Shown here: in pieces, positions 1 through 5,356 of the stretch
How positions within the stretch are numbered: position 1 is the first letter of the stretch
How the letters are laid out: each line of letters begins with the position of its first letter
Assembly (NCBI GenBank): GCA_030632385.1
Contig: DAOVUW010000027.1
Span: 1-9,969 of the forward strand
Source of the DNA: Candidatus Nanohalarchaeota archaeon
GTDB taxonomy: Archaea > EX4484-52
Length of the DNA: 9,969 nucleotides
Direction of reading: 5' to 3'
Made by a program: the position numbers and the translations under genes
The notes under the pieces: model-generated
Told to the model about the DNA's origin: nothing
Databases searched by the model: none
Seen by the model: only the letters and a program-made list of their open reading frames with translations

Positions 1-60
1 GTTGCCTTTTTTCAAGTCATTTAATGTTGAACCATCTTCTGAAATTAAAGTTTTTTCCAT
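1..60 (-). CDS. Partial CDS, N-terminus of an unknown protein
   Basis: An open frame starts with ATG at 60 (or the adjacent in-frame ATG at 63) and leaves the window at position 1. Only about 20 residues are visible, beginning MEKTLISEDGS, which is polar with no signal peptide. I do not recognise the family. A TATA-like TTATAA (complement of 86-93) lies 26-29 bp before the two ATGs, as for a leaderless archaeal gene. In gene orientation it is the first gene beyond repeat element A, so it would belong to the next cassette of the proposed array. It could be a chance frame, because so little is visible. Confidence 0.45.
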   Translation of the reverse strand, partial: MEKTLISEDGSTLNDLKKGN

Positions 61-132
61 CATAATCTATTGTTAAATATACTCAGTTATAATGTTTTCG
101 ATTAATTTTATGAAAAGCACTTGAAAATAATT

Positions 133-232
133 GCGTATAACATATGGGATAAGAGAAGTTTTCGGAGTGTAGCGGAGAAAATTTGGGAAAATTGTGAGCC
201 GAGCAATTTTCTTTTTATCCCTTGTTATATGA
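133..232. repeat. attC-like structured repeat A
   Basis: The outer stem TATAACA (136-142) pairs with TGTTATA (223-229). An inner stem GGGATAA (146-152) pairs with TTATCCC (215-221). The unpaired bases between them are unequal, 3 on the left and 1 on the right. The arms hold the shared motifs AAGAGAAGTTTT (151-162) and AAAATTTGGG (178-187), and a further hairpin GAAAATTG/CAATTTTC (187-194 with 204-211). The outermost bases differ on the two sides: GCGT before ATAAC on the left, ATGA after GTTAT on the right. The right side instead matches element B's left side. In gene orientation it lies just 3' of the 104-aa gene, where an attC site sits in an integron cassette. Confidence 0.75.
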
Positions 233-258
233 GTGGTGAGGAGCGATAGCGACGAAAG
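233..258. repeat. Subterminal direct repeat, copy 1
   Basis: The stretch 233-258 is nearly identical to 5281-5305, sharing GTGGT, GAGGAG and GATAGCGACGAA. Both copies follow the right arm of a structured element (A and C respectively) in the same orientation. So the homology between elements runs beyond the core stem into the cassette end. Confidence 0.7.
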
Positions 259-290
259 CGCAGCGCCCCCTTGAGTTGCCAGCCTGCCGG

Positions 291-605
291 TTAGTTTGTT
301 AAACCAATAATTTCAATTTCCTTGGTATTTTTATCTATTTTTAAATCATATCCTTGTCCAAGAGGAAAATGTTTTGGCCCAGGGCACCTATAAAAAATAT
401 TCCAATAATCATCATTTTCACTTTTTATATTACATTCTGCTTTATCACAATCATATGGTGGAACATCTGACAAATAAGTACAAATGTCAACTGAAATAGA
501 AGATGGTGGTTGAGATGATTGATTATTTTTAATTATAAAATAGACACTGCCAAGAATTATTAAAATTGATATTAACACAACTAATAATATTTTTTTCTTT
601 TCCAT
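291..605 (-). CDS. Small membrane-anchored or secreted four-cysteine protein
   Basis: This 104-residue protein has a basic N-terminus (MEKKK) and one hydrophobic segment at about residues 6-25, which is a signal anchor or uncleaved signal peptide. A Ser/Gln/Pro-rich linker (28-36) follows, then a soluble domain with four cysteines at 42, 53, 58 and 74. An even number of cysteines after a membrane segment suggests two disulfides on the outside of the cell. I do not recognise the family. The ATG at 605 is favoured because a TATA box (complement of 629-637) is centred 28 bp upstream, fitting a leaderless transcript. The gene is alone between structured repeats A and B and inside a 13-bp inverted repeat, as expected of a cassette passenger. 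The C-terminal part is rich in charged residues. Confidence 0.75.
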   Translation of the reverse strand: MEKKKILLVVLISILIILGSVYFIIKNNQSSQPPSSISVDICTYLSDVPPYDCDKAECNIKSENDDYWNIFYRCPGPKHFPLGQGYDLKIDKNTKEIEIIGLTN

Positions 606-628
606 AATAAATTAAATTATTTTAGTAA

Positions 629-637
629 CTTATAAAA
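629..637 (-). promoter_or_regulatory. TATA box for the 104-aa gene
   Basis: On the minus strand this reads TTTTATAAG and is centred about 28 bp before the ATG at 605, the usual archaeal TATA spacing for a leaderless transcript. The promoter therefore lies inside cassette 1. Confidence 0.5.
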
Positions 638-664
638 CTTTTTATTAGAGGCAGGCTGGCAATT

Positions 665-763
665 TCATATAACATCTGCATTAAGAGAAGTTTTTTGCGT
701 AGCAAAAAATTTGGGTGGAGAAGTCTGCAAGACTTCGTAACCTCTTAATGTCTTGTTATACGC
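665..763. repeat. attC-like structured repeat B
   Basis: The outer stem TATAACA (668-674) pairs with TGTTATA (754-760). The inner stem CATTAAGAG (679-687) pairs perfectly with CTCTTAATG (742-750). Unpaired bases between the stems are 4 on the left and 3 on the right. Inside are two perfect triloop hairpins: TTTTTTGC-GTA-GCAAAAAA (691-709) and GAAGTCT-GCA-AGACTTC (720-736). The shared motifs AAGAGAAGTTTT (683-694) and AAAATTTGGG (706-715) are present. The outermost bases (TCAT on the left, ACGC on the right) do not match each other. The left ones match element A's right arm, and the right ones match element C's left arm. Confidence 0.78.
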
Positions 764-899
764 TTTTTCATAGAAAAACGAGCCAAAGCCGCAGGCGGTT
801 TTTGCGTAGCAAAAATTGGCGAAGAGTAAAATTTCCATTTCCTGATATTTCTGCGAAGCAGACTATATGTCCGTAGGACAGGGGGGAGTTCTCTTATTA
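764..899. repeat. Hairpin-rich non-coding block next to element B
   Basis: No gene is visible. The block contains a run of perfect short hairpins with three-base loops of the form GNA on the plus strand: GCC-GCA-GGC (788-796), TTTTTGC-GTA-GCAAAAA (799-815), TCTGC-GAA-GCAGA (850-862) and TGTCC-GTA-GGACA (868-880). A six-G run follows at 881-886. The segments 827-843 and 881-891 are inverted copies of 5144-5160 and 5123-5133. It lies just 3' of the glycosylase gene. Confidence 0.75.
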
Positions 900-1643
900 C
901 TAATTATATTTGCAAACAGCTTTTAAAGGGCATTTATTACAATTTGGGTTTTGTTCAAAACAGTATTTTCTGCCGATAATCCAACAGGGCTTGTCAAAAA
1001 TTCCCGGATATTTTGGATTTAATTGTCTTGCTGTAAAAATCGCTTCTTCTTTTTCATTACGCTCTATTATGCCGGTTCTGTAAAATACTTTTCCTATATG
1101 AACATCATAGGACACATCAATTCCTGATTTGTCTATGAGATCAATGTTCCATTTTCTCATAAGGATATTTACTGCCATAGATGCCTTTTTCTGTCCAAAT
1201 CCATCAAATTCCTTAAATCTGTATTCTAAATCCTTACATCTTGGCAAATCACTCCAAATTTCAGCATTTCCATTATATTTTTTTACGATTAACTTTGCGG
1301 CATTGATAGTCTGTCTTGCCATTTTTAAAGGATGTATTGGTTTTGTTGTTCTTTCAAATATTTCAAGAATTTCAGAACTCTTCATTTTTGCAATTTTTTT
1401 TACATTCAAGTGTCCTAATTCCCGATAAATATAATAAGGAATTGACCATGCTCTTTCTGCTGGAATCCACTGATCATAAAGAACGCCCAAAATATAGGCA
1501 AATGGCGTGTCCTTTAAAAATCGGTTTATGTCTTCATTTTGTCCTACAAAACCGTTTTCTGTGTCTAGAACTTCTTTTGTCTTTCCAAAGTCAATTATTT
1601 TTTGTGCTGTTTGTTGTTTAGTTATCATAATATTAAGAAACAT
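900..1643 (-). CDS. Endonuclease III-like HhH-GPD DNA glycosylase with 4Fe-4S loop
   Basis: The C-terminus carries C228-x6-C235-x2-C238-x5-C244, exactly the spacing of the endonuclease III iron-sulfur loop. The helix-hairpin-helix is at about 143-161 (FDGFGQKKA). A lysine (K152) stands at the position of the catalytic Lys of bifunctional glycosylases, and D180 in YDVHIGKVF matches the catalytic Asp. The enzyme should therefore excise a damaged or mismatched base and may nick the abasic site by its lyase activity; the substrate is not evident. The 247-residue length from 1643 is normal. The first ATG overlaps the upstream gene by 11 bp. The ATG at 1628, 4 bp after the upstream stop, is an equally good start (242 aa). 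It is the last gene of a three-gene unit with the propeller-like protein and lipoprotein, an unusual setting for a repair enzyme. Confidence 0.85.
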   Translation of the reverse strand: MFLNIMITKQQTAQKIIDFGKTKEVLDTENGFVGQNEDINRFLKDTPFAYILGVLYDQWIPAERAWSIPYYIYRELGHLNVKKIAKMKSSEILEIFERTTKPIHPLKMARQTINAAKLIVKKYNGNAEIWSDLPRCKDLEYRFKEFDGFGQKKASMAVNILMRKWNIDLIDKSGIDVSYDVHIGKVFYRTGIIERNEKEEAIFTARQLNPKYPGIFDKPCWIIGRKYCFEQNPNCNKCPLKAVCKYN

Positions 1644-2727
1644 TCTTTATCTTTTTAATTAATTTTTTATTTATTATATCAAATATATATGTCATATCTT
1701 CAGGAAAACAAGTTGTAATAATTAATTCTTTTTCATTTTTTGACAATACTTGTTTATCGATGTTGCCATTAAATTTATATTCTAATAACTTTTTCCCTTT
1801 TTCATCAAAAAAATGTATTTTTCCTACGCATTTGGAAAAAGAAACATAATCTATAACTATAACTATTTTATTGTTGGTAATAAAAGCAATTTGTGGTCGA
1901 TCTATATTCTTGTGCCATAATATCTTATTGTTATCTTTTATCAAATAAACTTGTCCGCAAATTTCTATTTCCTTATTTTTTTTATCTAATCCTCCTTGTG
2001 CATCCGCATAAGCTACAATATATTTCTTATTTTTTGAGAAGGAATATTGACCATAAAAATAACCTTTTTCGTCTTCTAATGTAATGTAGTCGCCATCTAT
2101 ATCTATAGAGAAGTTGTTAAAATTAGTCAGTTTTTTTAAATTGATTATTTTTAATTCTTCTGGACTAATCTCTTGCTCTCTTTCTTCTTGGTCTTCATCA
2201 TCATCTTCAAACCCAAAAGAGATACCATATTCTGAATTATCTTCTCCTTCTTCTATCTTCAATTCTTTTCCTAATGTTTTTATTTCTTCTTTAAATTTAG
2301 CAATATTTTTTTCACAAGAAACAATATCTAAATGTTTTTCTAATTCTAACAACAATTTATAGCCCGATTTGCTAATATCCTTTAATTTTCCTCTAAATGT
2401 TTGATAAGTTTTAGAATTAATAATATCGTCATTATCTCCCTCACATTTTTTAAAGAGTTCTTCAAACTCTTTTTTAATAATTTTTTTATCATTCTTGTTG
2501 AGTTCTAATTTTTCTACATCTCCACTTATAAAATTGGTTTTATAGCTGTTTATAATGGTTTTATAGAGAAATCCTTCAACATAGGCAATCATATCCTCCT
2601 GAACTACTTCTGTTTTCAGAGTACTTGAAACCATTTCTTTTGCTTGTTCAATTGCCCAATTGATTTTTGTTAAAAAATCGCTTGATTCTAATTTATCCAT
2701 GTCTTCTTTTGACATTTCTTTTTTCAT
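1633..2727 (-). CDS. Acidic two-part protein, helical N-terminus and propeller-like C-terminus
   Basis: The protein has 364 residues, no signal peptide and no membrane segment, so it is probably cytoplasmic. Residues up to about 150 are charged and look helical. A strongly acidic linker follows (about 152-190, with DDDEDQEE). From about 195 to the end, short beta strands repeat in the pattern of WD40/PQQ-type blades, with units such as GQVYLIKDNNKILWH, GKIHFFDEKGKKLLEY and YIFDIINKKL. About three or four blades seem present, too few for a full propeller, so it may be partial or need a partner. I do not recognise a named family. The start lies 1 base after the lipoprotein stop and its end overlaps the glycosylase ORF, so the three genes are probably co-transcribed. 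Confidence 0.7.
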   Translation of the reverse strand: MKKEMSKEDMDKLESSDFLTKINWAIEQAKEMVSSTLKTEVVQEDMIAYVEGFLYKTIINSYKTNFISGDVEKLELNKNDKKIIKKEFEELFKKCEGDNDDIINSKTYQTFRGKLKDISKSGYKLLLELEKHLDIVSCEKNIAKFKEEIKTLGKELKIEEGEDNSEYGISFGFEDDDEDQEEREQEISPEELKIINLKKLTNFNNFSIDIDGDYITLEDEKGYFYGQYSFSKNKKYIVAYADAQGGLDKKNKEIEICGQVYLIKDNNKILWHKNIDRPQIAFITNNKIVIVIDYVSFSKCVGKIHFFDEKGKKLLEYKFNGNIDKQVLSKNEKELIITTCFPEDMTYIFDIINKKLIKKIKNVS

Positions 2728-2728
2728 A

Positions 2729-3790
2729 TTATGATTCTCTTAATTTACACGCATCATATTTTGCAGAAAATGAATTGCCATCTTTATCAGTAAATGTTAC
2801 ATGCATGCTTCCATAATCGCTACTTGAAGCCATATAAGATTCAACACTATCCCATTCTAATTTAACTTCATAACCCTTCCATTCATCAAATTTTTTTAAT
2901 CTTTCATTTCCTTCCAATAAACCTGTTTCCTTGTACAATAATTTCCCTTCCTCATAATCAGCACTCCAAATATCGCCTACAAGAATTTGTTCATAAACTG
3001 TTGTTTCAAAAGTACCTTCTATGGGGACAACAGTATTATCTTCCGATAATGGTTTGACAAAATAGTTAATTCCATCATCTTCTGCATCAGCATCCCAATT
3101 ATAAGAATAATAACATTGAATAGACAAGTGCGTTACTGTCTTTCCAAGTGCTTCGGAGATTTCATCAGTATCTGATTTTGAACCAAAACTACCAAATATG
3201 TCTTTAGATAGTGACAAAGGAATCAATTCAGGAACTGATTCATCATACATAACAGTAGAGATTTCCCAAAATGGTTCAATATAAGGACTATTTAAATAAT
3301 CTTTATCATTGTTTTCTTTTGCGTAATCTGCCAAATCCTTAATGGCTTTTTTAGGTATTGTTATTATTCCTAATTGTTTCTTCTTATCATTCAAATAAAT
3401 TATTTTTAATTCCTCAAAATTTTGAGTAATTTCATAACTTTTAATGCTAAACATTATCGCATATAAATTGAGGGCAAATTTGGATATTGAATCATCAATT
3501 ACAGAAACTTCCATTTGTAAAGTATTTTCTTTTTTAGAGATATCTATATTTGTAAGAAATGTTTGATTTTCTTCATCATTTAAACTTAAAATTTCCTTTT
3601 TTATTTTTGTAGCATCTGAAGAAAAAGAATCTGTTATTTTTTCAATAAGTCCTTCGTTTTTAGAATTGATCTCCACATCTGATGGATTGTTTGAATCAAC
3701 TCCTGTTTCTTCTCCATTATTCGTACATCCGCTCGCTAAAACAACAGCAACCAAGAAAATAGCCATTATTGAAAAATATTTTGATTTCAT
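2729..3790 (-). CDS. Lipoprotein of unknown function
   Basis: The signal peptide has a basic start (MKSK), a hydrophobic core and a lipobox ending in ASGC. The cysteine is residue 22 from the ATG at 3790 and is followed by a polar linker (TNNGEETG). The mature protein would be lipid-anchored outside the cell membrane. The rest, about 330 residues, mixes helices and strands with no motif I recognise. The open frame extends to a TTG at 3805, but 3790 is preferred. It is an ATG directly before the classic signal peptide, and a TATA box (complement of 3811-3818) sits about 25 bp upstream, fitting a leaderless transcript. It heads the unit with the propeller-like protein and the glycosylase, and is divergent from the winged-helix gene at 3855. 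Confidence 0.75.
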   Translation of the reverse strand: MKSKYFSIMAIFLVAVVLASGCTNNGEETGVDSNNPSDVEINSKNEGLIEKITDSFSSDATKIKKEILSLNDEENQTFLTNIDISKKENTLQMEVSVIDDSISKFALNLYAIMFSIKSYEITQNFEELKIIYLNDKKKQLGIITIPKKAIKDLADYAKENNDKDYLNSPYIEPFWEISTVMYDESVPELIPLSLSKDIFGSFGSKSDTDEISEALGKTVTHLSIQCYYSYNWDADAEDDGINYFVKPLSEDNTVVPIEGTFETTVYEQILVGDIWSADYEEGKLLYKETGLLEGNERLKKFDEWKGYEVKLEWDSVESYMASSSDYGSMHVTFTDKDGNSFSAKYDACKLRES

Positions 3791-3808
3791 TATTTTATTT
3801 GTCAATTA

Positions 3809-3819
3809 ATTATATAAAG
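3809..3819. promoter_or_regulatory. Shared TATA box of a divergent promoter
   Basis: ATTATATAAAG reads as a TATA box on both strands. It lies about 25 bp before the lipoprotein ATG (3790, minus strand) and about 41 bp before the winged-helix ATG (3855, plus strand), leaving room there for a short leader with a Shine-Dalgarno site. One element may serve both directions. Confidence 0.45.
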
Positions 3820-3828
3820 TTTAATCCT

Positions 3829-3840
3829 ATGATGCATCAT
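3829..3840. promoter_or_regulatory. 12-bp palindrome, candidate operator
   Basis: ATGATGCATCAT is a perfect palindrome. It lies between the shared TATA box and the winged-helix gene, over the expected transcription start of that gene. This suits autoregulation by the encoded DNA-binding protein. No binding evidence exists in the sequence itself. Confidence 0.4.
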
Positions 3841-3854
3841 AAAGAGGTACCCGT

Positions 3855-4073
3855 ATGACAGCAAAAGAAATTGAAGAAAAAATACTAAAACACATGAAAA
3901 CTCTCGAATGGCCTGCAACTACAGAAGATATTGCAAAAGCAGTCGGCATTACATGGAATACTGCACAGATTCATCTAAAAAATCTACAAATCGAGGGCAG
4001 AGTAAAATTCAGGCGTGTCGGCAGGCAAAACCAGTGGTGGGAAGCAAAGAATTTCAAAAAAGGATTTGAATAA
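3855..4073 (+). CDS. Small winged-helix DNA-binding protein
   Basis: The 72-residue protein is little more than one winged helix-turn-helix. Helices come from MTAKEIEEKILKHM and TTEDIAKAVG, the recognition helix from about ITWNTAQIHLKNLQIEG, and a beta wing from RVKFRRVGRQNQWWEA. The order and size fit MarR/ArsR/LexA-like single-domain archaeal regulators. A good Shine-Dalgarno GAGGT (3844-3848) lies 6 bases before the ATG and fixes the start. It is transcribed away from the lipoprotein operon across a 12-bp palindrome, so it is a natural candidate to control that operon and itself. No effector or metal-binding residues are evident. Confidence 0.8.
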   Translation: MTAKEIEEKILKHMKTLEWPATTEDIAKAVGITWNTAQIHLKNLQIEGRVKFRRVGRQNQWWEAKNFKKGFE

Positions 4074-4139
4074 ATAACAGGGATTCTGAAAAGGCTTTAG
4101 TATTTTTAGAAGACAAAAAACAATCATCCAAACAACAAT

Positions 4140-4148
4140 TATATAAAT
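4140..4148 (+). promoter_or_regulatory. TATA box for the 50-aa gene
   Basis: TATATAAAT is centred about 35 bp before the ATG at 4178. A start near 4169 would leave a leader of about 8 bases carrying GTGAT (4170-4174), which matches part of the archaeal Shine-Dalgarno sequence. Confidence 0.45.
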
Positions 4149-4177
4149 ATGACTGCTATTATTTAATAAGTGATAAT

Positions 4178-4330
4178 ATGGCAAAACCAATAAGAGCAAC
4201 ACCAGTATTGAGAGGCGAAGATGCGAACATGTTCTTGAAAACTATGTTTGAAAAACAAAAAGCCAGAATAACAAGAAAAGAAATCAAACTGGCTGAGTCC
4301 ATAAAGCAGTTTGCACAGTCGTTAAAATAA
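4178..4330 (+). CDS. Conserved-looking 50-aa basic protein
   Basis: The frame ATG 4178 to TAA 4330 encodes 50 residues, starting MAKPIRATPVLRGEDANMFL and ending in a lysine-rich amphipathic helix. It has its own TATA box and a GTGAT ribosome-binding site 3 bases before the ATG. The pattern P-x-P-V-L-x-G-x-D-A-x-x-F-L, recalled from memory, resembles tiny archaeal and bacterial proteins annotated only as hypothetical, some thought to be antitoxin-like. It runs tail-to-tail with the GNAT gene and the two stop ends overlap by 9 bp (4322-4330). That tight convergent pairing suggests a functional link, possibly a toxin-antitoxin pair, but this is inference. Confidence 0.65.
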   Translation: MAKPIRATPVLRGEDANMFLKTMFEKQKARITRKEIKLAESIKQFAQSLK

Positions 4331-4897
4331 ATTTTCTTTTCTTTCTTCAAAATATTTGTATATTGCAACCATATCATAATACATAGGTATTGTTCCTTTA
4401 TCTCTGTATCTTAATATGCTAAATCCTTTCTTTTTGTAGAAATTAACTGCCTCTCTTTTTGCATCAACAATAATAAACCTGCATGATGCTATTTTGTTCA
4501 ATTCAAAAGCTTTGGTCATTGTAAATAAAGTTGTTTGCGTCCCAATGCTTTTCCTTTCAAATTGTTCATCCACACAAAGTCTGCCTATTTTCAGGGCAGG
4601 AAGTGATTTATAAGGGATTCCCTGTTCTCTAAAATAAGACTGTAAATGCGTCCCTTGTATTCTAATGGCATCTGCCATGAGAGTAACATAAGAAATTAAA
4701 TCACCGGTTGGCTTATAAAACCAAAGATATGTTTTTGAAATACACATTTCTTGATTATTTAACGCGTCTTCTGTCAGAAAATCTTTTAACTCCTTATTAT
4801 TTGTTTTAAATTGGTTCAGAAGAGTTTTATGTTTATAGTGTATTGGTTTGATTTCTATATCATCTATAGGAATTGATTCTTTGATTTTGTTACTCAT
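4322..4897 (-). CDS. GNAT-family acetyltransferase, possibly TacT-like toxin
   Basis: The 191-residue protein follows the GNAT layout: an N-terminal FKTNNKELKDFL segment, strands around YVTLMADAI, then LKIGRLCVD before the acetyl-CoA loop, and the family ending VDAKREAVNFYKKKGF. The layout resembles the toxin-like GNATs that acetylate aminoacyl-tRNA, though a metabolic or ribosomal target is possible. The pyrophosphate-binding loop is degenerate. Where the family has Q/R-x-x-G-x-G/A this protein has ERKSIG, so the first Gln/Arg and the first Gly are replaced. It may bind acetyl-CoA weakly or be inactive. The ATG at 4897 has a TTTATTTAAA box about 28 bp upstream. Its end overlaps the convergent 50-aa gene by 9 bp. 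Confidence 0.8.
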   Translation of the reverse strand: MSNKIKESIPIDDIEIKPIHYKHKTLLNQFKTNNKELKDFLTEDALNNQEMCISKTYLWFYKPTGDLISYVTLMADAIRIQGTHLQSYFREQGIPYKSLPALKIGRLCVDEQFERKSIGTQTTLFTMTKAFELNKIASCRFIIVDAKREAVNFYKKKGFSILRYRDKGTIPMYYDMVAIYKYFEERKENLF

Positions 4898-4900
4898 ATA

Positions 4901-4917
4901 GCAAATATATAATTTGC
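4901..4917. promoter_or_regulatory. Inverted repeat at the GNAT promoter
   Basis: GCAAAT and ATTTGC are separated by 5 bases (ATATA) just upstream of the GNAT ATG and downstream of its TATA-like box (4921-4930). This position suits a repressor site. The short arms in AT-rich DNA make chance plausible. Confidence 0.3.
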
Positions 4918-4991
4918 ATATTTAAATAAATCTCTTTTTCTTTAGAAAAACATATATGCTCAGGACATAGGAACCCCCCTTATAAAATAGA

Positions 4992-5084
4992 AAAATTTGG
5001 GAGAGCGATAGCGAACCTGTTAATCATGGTTATAGGAAGTGCGAAGCATTTCCTTTTTTGTTTTGTCGGTTAAGAGAAGTTTTT
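4992..5084. repeat. Broken and rearranged repeat element D
   Basis: Motif AAAATTTGGG (4992-5001) with GAGAGC and a right-arm-like GTTATAGG (5030-5037) appears without a left half. Further right the left-half motif AAGAGAAGTTTT (5072-5083) appears without a right half. The order is reversed compared with A, B and C, as if the halves of two elements remained after a deletion or recombination. Between them is a stem GGAAGTGC-GAA-GCATTTCC (5035-5053). Confidence 0.6.
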
Positions 5085-5160
5085 CTACGAGGCGAAGCCG
5101 AGACAATCTGTCCCGAAGGGACGAACTCCCCCCTTTTTATTTAAGGAAATGGAAATTTTA
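5085..5160. repeat. Hairpin block and inverted copy of the element-B flank
   Basis: It contains GGC-GAA-GCC (5091-5099) and GTCCC-GAA-GGGAC (5110-5122). GAACTCCCCCC (5123-5133) is the exact reverse complement of 881-891, and the 17 bases 5144-5160 are the exact reverse complement of 827-843. The 17-bp arm ends 2 bases before element C's 9-bp arm. Confidence 0.8.
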
Positions 5161-5162
5161 TT

Positions 5163-5255
5163 GCGTATAACATATGGCAATAAGCGAAGTTTTGCGAAGC
5201 AAAATTTGGGAGAGCAAGTGCAACGCAGTGAACCGTTTATTGTCCTGTTATGCGA
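5163..5255. repeat. attC-like structured repeat C
   Basis: The outer stem TATAACA (5166-5172) pairs with TGTTATG (5246-5252, one T-G wobble). The inner stem CAATAA (5178-5183) pairs with TTATTG (5237-5242), extended by a G-T wobble and CG. The unpaired bases are 5 on the left and 3 on the right. The hairpin TTTTGC-GAA-GCAAAA (5190-5204) and motifs AAGCGAAGTTTT (5182-5193) and AAAATTTGGG (5201-5210) match A and B. The left outer bases GCGT match element B's right arm, and the right ones (GCGA) match the half-site at 5349-5357. Confidence 0.78.
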
Positions 5256-5356
5256 CCCGAGCCGAAGGCGAGAGTGCAACGTGGTCGAGGAGTGATAGCG
5301 ACGAAGAAGTTTGCGAATCGCTCAAAATGCCCATTAGATTCGCAAATTTCGCATAA
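5171..5356 (-). mobile_element. Proposed ORF-less cassette 3 (186 bp)
   Basis: The segment lies between the G/TT steps of element C and the half-site at 5349-5357. It has no credible gene. Its ends pair through 5247-5255 with 5349-5357 (9 bp perfect) and 5306-5319 with 5337-5350 (13 Watson-Crick pairs and one G-T). Cassettes without an ORF are known in bacterial integrons. The direct repeat at 5281-5305 is shared with cassette 1. Confidence 0.5.
5306..5350. repeat. 14-bp hairpin stem inside cassette 3
   Basis: The arm 5306-5319 pairs with 5337-5350 around a 17-base loop. TTTGCGAATC/GATTCGCAAA is perfect and extends by GAAG/TTTC with one G-T pair. It takes the place of the 13-bp and 17-bp end repeats in cassettes 1 and 2. 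Confidence 0.8.

Larger units (their letters stand above)
276..662. repeat. 13-bp inverted repeat pair flanking the 104-aa gene
   Basis: TTGCCAGCCTGCC at 276-288 is the perfect reverse complement of 650-662. The arms bracket the gene at 291-605 and its promoter and nothing else. The right arm lies 2 bases from element B's 9-bp arm. The sequence is specific to this cassette; the other two cassettes carry different inverted repeats in the equivalent place. Confidence 0.85.
141..672 (-). mobile_element. Proposed gene cassette 1 (about 0.5 kb)
   Basis: The boundaries are drawn at the G/TT step of the GTTAT cores in elements A and B, by analogy with integron cleavage. The segment holds one gene with its own TATA box. 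Nested inverted repeats mark its ends: 224-232 with 665-673 (9 bp) and 276-288 with 650-662 (13 bp), all perfect. The 43 bases between the two repeats on the left side are rich in short hairpins, while on the right the two repeats are 2 bases apart. The cassette interpretation is inference; the repeats are directly visible. Confidence 0.6.
673..5170 (-). mobile_element. Proposed composite cassette 2 (about 4.5 kb, multigene)
   Basis: This is the segment between the G/TT steps of elements B and C. Its ends carry three nested, collinear inverted repeats: 755-763 with 5163-5171 (9 bp), 827-843 with 5144-5160 (17 bp) and 881-891 with 5123-5133 (11 bp), all perfect. It is long for a cassette, carries genes on both strands and contains broken repeat-element halves near 4992-5084. 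It may be several cassettes fused after loss of internal sites, or a cassette into which other DNA was inserted. Confidence 0.45.

Noticed and set aside
133..763. Ordinary MITEs with TATAACA terminal repeats
   Set aside because: MITEs should have matching ends within each copy and a target duplication. Here the outer bases match the neighbouring copy instead of the partner end, and no flanking duplication is visible.
133..5260. CRISPR array or structured RNA genes
   Set aside because: Copies are too few, too long and irregularly spaced for CRISPR. For an RNA gene, the folded strand is opposite to the neighbouring genes and no promoter was found in front of the elements. Antisense RNA is not fully excluded.
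5085..5279. 64-codon minus-strand open frame across the repeat block
   Set aside because: It covers GNA hairpins and element C and would encode repeat-derived sequence without a family signature.
5174..5356. 60-codon plus-strand open frame across element C
   Set aside because: It begins inside the structured repeat, covers its hairpins and the cassette stem, has no promoter or ribosome site of its own, and its composition follows the repeat. It is a chance frame.
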